DNA from: Lentilactobacillus buchneri
GTDB taxonomy: Bacteria; Bacillota; Bacilli; Lactobacillales; Lactobacillaceae
Assembly (NCBI RefSeq): GCF_018314255.1
Contig: NZ_CP073066.1
Span: 1,302,001-1,366,000, forward strand
Length of the DNA: 64,000 nt
Direction of reading: 5' to 3'
Below, in pieces: positions 61,190 through 64,000 of the stretch. Both the position numbers and the translations under genes were made by a program. The first letter of the stretch is position 1, and each line of letters begins with the position of its first letter. The notes beneath the pieces are model-generated. The model was not told where the DNA came from. It was given only the letters and a program-made list of their open reading frames with translations, and searched no databases.

Positions 61190-61218
61190 AATCTAACTCA
61201 AATATAAGTGAATGTCAA
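61190..61218 (-). promoter_or_regulatory. promoter of Met T-box transcript
   Basis: Minus strand TTGACA, 17 bases, TAGATT. The -35 lies over the stop codon of the upstream DUF1275 gene. Confidence 0.7.
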
Positions 61219-61892
61219 CTTATTGTTTCATCCCGTTGACGATTTCGCCAACCAAATAGTGGGATGATCAACAAAACCAGATTGATCATCAAGGCGGCCA
61301 CAAAGACTTTTGGCCCGGCAGCATGAAGCAGGTAGGCACTGAAGATAATGCCGAGAATAAACATGATAATCCCACTCAAAAAGCGGCCGGCTTTGAGCAA
61401 AGCTTCACGATCGTGGCTAAAGATGGCTTCATAGGAATTATTTGCAAAATTTTTCAAATTCCCAGTCATGATGCCGTTGTTCACACTGGTCGTGCCAATC
61501 TTGTTGAACACGGTCAGTTCATAACCTGAGAAGAGGCCGAGGCTGAATAACATGTTGAGCATCGACAGGTGGAATGCTGCCGCCACTGCCAGAATTCCCA
61601 ATAGGATGATACTGAACAGCAAGAGGACGTTGAACCGGCGGTCGCTTGCCAGTTGAATGTGTTTAAAGGCTTGTGAGATGAATGCTCCGAGTAGGAATCC
61701 TAGTAATACCGGTACGCGAATGTAAGCCGTACTCCAACCCTTGGTGGCGAGTTCGTAAGCGAAAACAACCAGGTTTCCGGTTTGCGCACTCACAAATGAA
61801 CCGTCAAAATTTTGAAAGGTGTAGGCATCAATTGAGCCCATGATAAAAGTTTGCGCCAGGGTTGTGATGCCGGTTTTAGTGGCAAAGTTCAT
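61215..61892 (-). CDS. DUF1275 (YoaK) family membrane protein
   Basis: 226 residues with about six helices. The family pattern is AYTFQNFDGSFVSAQTGNLVVFAYEL near the start, with the conserved TGN. A related stretch NNGIMTGNLKNFANNSYEA follows in the middle. Function unknown; some bacterial members are linked to ion or metabolite transport. The ATG at 61892 is preferred over the GTG nine bases earlier; AAGAGTG precedes. Confidence 0.85.
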   Translation of the reverse strand: MNFATKTGITTLAQTFIMGSIDAYTFQNFDGSFVSAQTGNLVVFAYELATKGWSTAYIRVPVLLGFLLGAFISQAFKHIQLASDRRFNVLLLFSIILLGILAVAAAFHLSMLNMLFSLGLFSGYELTVFNKIGTTSVNNGIMTGNLKNFANNSYEAIFSHDREALLKAGRFLSGIIMFILGIIFSAYLLHAAGPKVFVAALMINLVLLIIPLFGWRNRQRDETIS

Positions 61893-62100
61893 GGTGATCA
61901 CTCTTTTCTATATTCCAAACTATTTACAGCTCTACTATACCAGAGTCACTGACATTAACAGCAAACTGTCTATTGTTTCTTCTGGGATTCTTGGTATACT
62001 TAAAATACTTTTGATGAGAGAATGTTACATTTAATGTGTAAGGTATTAACTTTTAGATTGGCAATGGGGTACAATATTTGTAACAAACATGATTGGAAGG

Positions 62101-62964
62101 ATGATCATTATCAAGCCGAGTGTATTAATTGCAGAAGATTTTTCCGCGGTCGGCAGGCTTTCGGCTACTGCCGCCATCGCCGTATTTTCAGCGTTTGGAC
62201 TGCAAACGGCAACCTTGCCGACAGAACTGCTTTCAACTCAAACAGAAGGTTTTGGAACGCCTACTACTCAGAATACTGATTCTTTTATCAGGCGGGCAAC
62301 TGGTCACTGGAATGGGTTGGATGATCTTCAATTTAATTCAGGAATCGTTGGTTACGTTGGTAAGATTAGTACGGCTAACCTTTTGTACGACTATCTCTCG
62401 GGAGTTAGCCTGCCTGACCTGCTGATTGATCCGGTTTTGGGTGATCAGGGTAAAATGTATGCCGGCTTTGAACCTGGCTACTTGGATGCCATTAAGCGAC
62501 TCGCATCAATTGCCACGATTATTACCCCAAACATTACCGAATTGGGGCTGCTCAGTGGAGAACGCCTCCGAGTTAATGCCAGTGATGACCGAATTCATCA
62601 AGCTGTTACCGATTATCGTGAAGCGACCCACTCCAAAGCCAAGGTAATTGTCACCGGAGTCCACCGTGACGGTGGGATTGGCTGTGTCTATGTCAACGGC
62701 GACCAACTCAAATGGGCCGGCTCGCCTTTAATCGGCGGTCATTTTTATGGCACCGGTGATCTATTTTCAGCACTGTTAATTGGGTATTTGAACTTTAAGC
62801 TGGATTTTGATACAGCGGTTCAAAACGCAGTTATTGGGGTGTACGATGCGGTGAGTCTGACCAGCCGCGCACCACAGCACCAACGGAAATTTGGGTTGAA
62901 TTTGACCAGGTCATTGTACAATGTGGCGAAGTTTACGTTAGGACAAACAGGGGAAGAAGTGTAA
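62101..62964 (+). CDS. pyridoxal/pyridoxine kinase-like PfkB-family kinase
   Basis: About 288 residues of the PdxK/ThiD ribokinase group: VLIAEDFSAVGRLSATAAIAVF (substrate side), LIDPVLGDQGKMY, IITPNITELGLLSGE and VIVTGVH, then GGHFYGTGDLFSALLIGYL, where Asp of GTGD is catalytic. It should phosphorylate pyridoxal or related B6 vitamers. A UPF0340 gene and an ECF S-component follow. The start is unclear: a perfect GGAAGG touches ATG 62101, is too far from ATG 62089 on the wrong side, and is best spaced for an ATT at 62107. Confidence 0.85.
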   Translation: MIIIKPSVLIAEDFSAVGRLSATAAIAVFSAFGLQTATLPTELLSTQTEGFGTPTTQNTDSFIRRATGHWNGLDDLQFNSGIVGYVGKISTANLLYDYLSGVSLPDLLIDPVLGDQGKMYAGFEPGYLDAIKRLASIATIITPNITELGLLSGERLRVNASDDRIHQAVTDYREATHSKAKVIVTGVHRDGGIGCVYVNGDQLKWAGSPLIGGHFYGTGDLFSALLIGYLNFKLDFDTAVQNAVIGVYDAVSLTSRAPQHQRKFGLNLTRSLYNVAKFTLGQTGEEV

Positions 62965-62967
62965 AAG

Positions 62968-63555
62968 ATGGATTTACAAACAATCAAGCGTGATTTGTCG
63001 GCTGTCTTAACTGAATATTTTGAGCGGGTGACATTCCCGGAAAATGGCATTTTTGTGGTTGGCTGCAGTACCAGTGAAATTTCTGGTGACTGGAAGGGGA
63101 CTAATTCCAGATTGGACGTTGGTCGAGCCGTTGTGTCGACTTTGGAAGAATTTTTAATTCCACGCAATATTCATGTTGCCATTCAGGGCTGTGAGCACAT
63201 CAACCGGGCCCTCTTGGTTGAACGGAAGGTTGCCGAGCGCAATAATTTAGAAATTGTTTCCGTGGTTCCGGCAATGCATGCCGGTGGCGGTACGCAAGTC
63301 GCTGCTTATGAACGAATGGATGACCCAGTTGAAGTGGAGCACATCACGGCATTTGGCGGTATCGACATCGGGGGAACCGAGATTGGGATGCACGTTAAAT
63401 ACGTTCAGATTCCAGTCCGCATGACCAATCGCCGTGTCGGTGCGGCGAATGTGGTCTGCCTTTCTTCACGGCCAAAATTGATTGGCGGAAGTCGGGCCAA
63501 GTATGATTTTACTGAAGCAAATAAAGAAGATTATGTATTGGGAGGAAGTCAGTAA
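62968..63555 (+). CDS. UPF0340 (YwlG/TIGR01440) family protein
   Basis: 195 residues, a whole-length match to UPF0340: VVGCSTSEISGDWKGTNS, AIQGCEHINRALLVERKVAE, PAMHAGGGTQVAAYERMDDPVEVE and IGGTEIGMHVKYVQIPVR. The family function is unknown. It begins 3 bases after the kinase stop and overlaps the following gene by one base, so all three are one operon; a B6-related role is suggested by context only. Confidence 0.92.
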   Translation: MDLQTIKRDLSAVLTEYFERVTFPENGIFVVGCSTSEISGDWKGTNSRLDVGRAVVSTLEEFLIPRNIHVAIQGCEHINRALLVERKVAERNNLEIVSVVPAMHAGGGTQVAAYERMDDPVEVEHITAFGGIDIGGTEIGMHVKYVQIPVRMTNRRVGAANVVCLSSRPKLIGGSRAKYDFTEANKEDYVLGGSQ

Positions 63556-64000
63556 TGGATCGTAAAAGTGTAGGCGGCAAGGTCAGCAGTGATATTTTCA
63601 AGGTTGTTTTAACGGCGATGTTTATCGCCGTCACGGTTGCGATCAGCCGCTTTTTTATCATCCCAATTCCAATGACCCATGGCAATATCAATCTGTGTGA
63701 CGCTGGAATCTTTATCAGCGCGCTGTTGCTGGGACCGAGAGTCGGCGGAGTTGTCGGTGGTGCCAGTGGTTTCTTGTTGGACCTGATCTCCGGTTATGGT
63801 CAATATATGTGGTTTTCACTGATTGTCCACGGCGCAGAAGGCTTGATTGTCGGCTTGATCGCTGGTAAAAATACCGATCGCAAGTGGACCAAGCTGATCG
63901 CCGTTTCAGTCGGGATCGTCATTATGGTAATCGGCTATTTTGTGGCAGACTCGGTTCTGTATAACATTTATGCCGGCTATATTGGGATTGGCACCAACTT
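63555..64000 (+). CDS. ECF transporter S component, probably for vitamin B6 (partial)
   Basis: 148 residues are visible before the right edge. Hydrophobic helices with FIAVTVAISRFFIIPIPMTHGNINLCDAGIFISALLLGPRVGGVVGGASGFLLDLISG are typical of ECF S-components: AxxxA in the first helix and GNI/aromatic binding loop. They need a shared EcfA/A'/T module for energy. Co-location with a pyridoxal kinase suggests a PdxU-like pyridoxine/pyridoxal importer. GGGAGG lies before the ATG, which overlaps the previous stop (TAATG). Confidence 0.85.
   Translation, partial: MDRKSVGGKVSSDIFKVVLTAMFIAVTVAISRFFIIPIPMTHGNINLCDAGIFISALLLGPRVGGVVGGASGFLLDLISGYGQYMWFSLIVHGAEGLIVGLIAGKNTDRKWTKLIAVSVGIVIMVIGYFVADSVLYNIYAGYIGIGTN

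Noticed and set aside
1..64000. CRISPR arrays, tRNA/rRNA genes, prophage, replication origin
   Set aside because: Looked for on both strands; no regular spaced repeats, cloverleaf or rRNA segments, phage structural genes or DnaA-box cluster seen.

Overview
The window looks like chromosome of a heterofermentative lactobacillus, most likely the Lentilactobacillus buchneri group. The evidence is a 450-residue protein matching my recollection of the L. buchneri isoleucine 2-epimerase (Lys280 and Asp222 in the expected places), a malolactic enzyme/fumarase pair, a monomeric B12-dependent ribonucleotide reductase of the L. leichmannii type, T-box and TPP leaders, and moderate GC with strong AGGAGG-type ribosome sites. 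I see no tRNA, rRNA, CRISPR array or prophage. Layout: 1-9.4 kb holds a secreted histidine phosphatase (cut by the left edge), an exported endonuclease/exonuclease/phosphatase-fold protein, the isoleucine 2-epimerase/APC permease operon, a coiled-coil HTH protein, a CHAD protein with an esterase, UppP and a quinone-oxidoreductase-like dehydrogenase. 9.4-16.7 kb is a threonine block: a ThrE-type exporter, an ACT/HTH protein, thrB and thrC on the minus strand, and hom plus aspartokinase divergently. 16.8-24.6 kb has a coiled-coil protein of unknown function, a frameshifted LysR gene facing a TDT transporter, a frameshifted GNAT gene, and a T-box leader ahead of a ketopantoate-reductase-like dehydrogenase and an aminotransferase. 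24.6-31.5 kb carries an MFS exporter, secreted SH3-like protein, DUF2975/HTH pair, hydroxyacyl-CoA dehydrogenase with a cre-like site, and small HTH regulators. 31.5-34.6 kb is the decayed, mobile part: a secreted-peptide pseudogene, a complete IS30 element, an HTH remnant and an ABC ATPase that has lost its Walker A. 34.6-40.3 kb has a GntR/ABC operon, CPBP protease, rpsN with a tiny metal-homeostasis gene behind a Zur-like box, membrane proteins and a rhodanese. 40.4-49.9 kb contains fumC, mleS, mleR, a D-2-hydroxyacid dehydrogenase, corrinoid adenosyltransferase, rtpR behind paired NrdR-like boxes, and a phosphoribosyltransferase. 50-64 kb has paired membrane proteins (one frameshifted), a TPP riboswitch over a frameshifted tenA, an ABC exporter, a secreted/membrane/lipoprotein operon, D-serine dehydratase, MFS, a Met T-box over a MetE-like enzyme, a DUF1275 protein, and a pyridoxal-kinase/UPF0340/ECF S-component operon cut by the right edge. 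Functional links: dedicated regulation is visible in several places (T-boxes, TPP riboswitch, NrdR boxes, Zur-like box, YtrA-type operator, LysR operator). Adenosyltransferase and rtpR together supply and use adenosylcobalamin. Malolactic enzyme and fumarase link malate and fumarate under a MleR-like regulator. The most unusual signal is non-coding. Two families of 110-150 bp intergenic palindromes recur in the window. In each, short motifs are constant while the stems between them differ completely from copy to copy yet remain self-complementary. Three copies sit directly after the stop codons of thrE-like, fumC and rtpR. The second notable signal is four single-base frameshifts in otherwise intact genes, which are either real decay or assembly errors.
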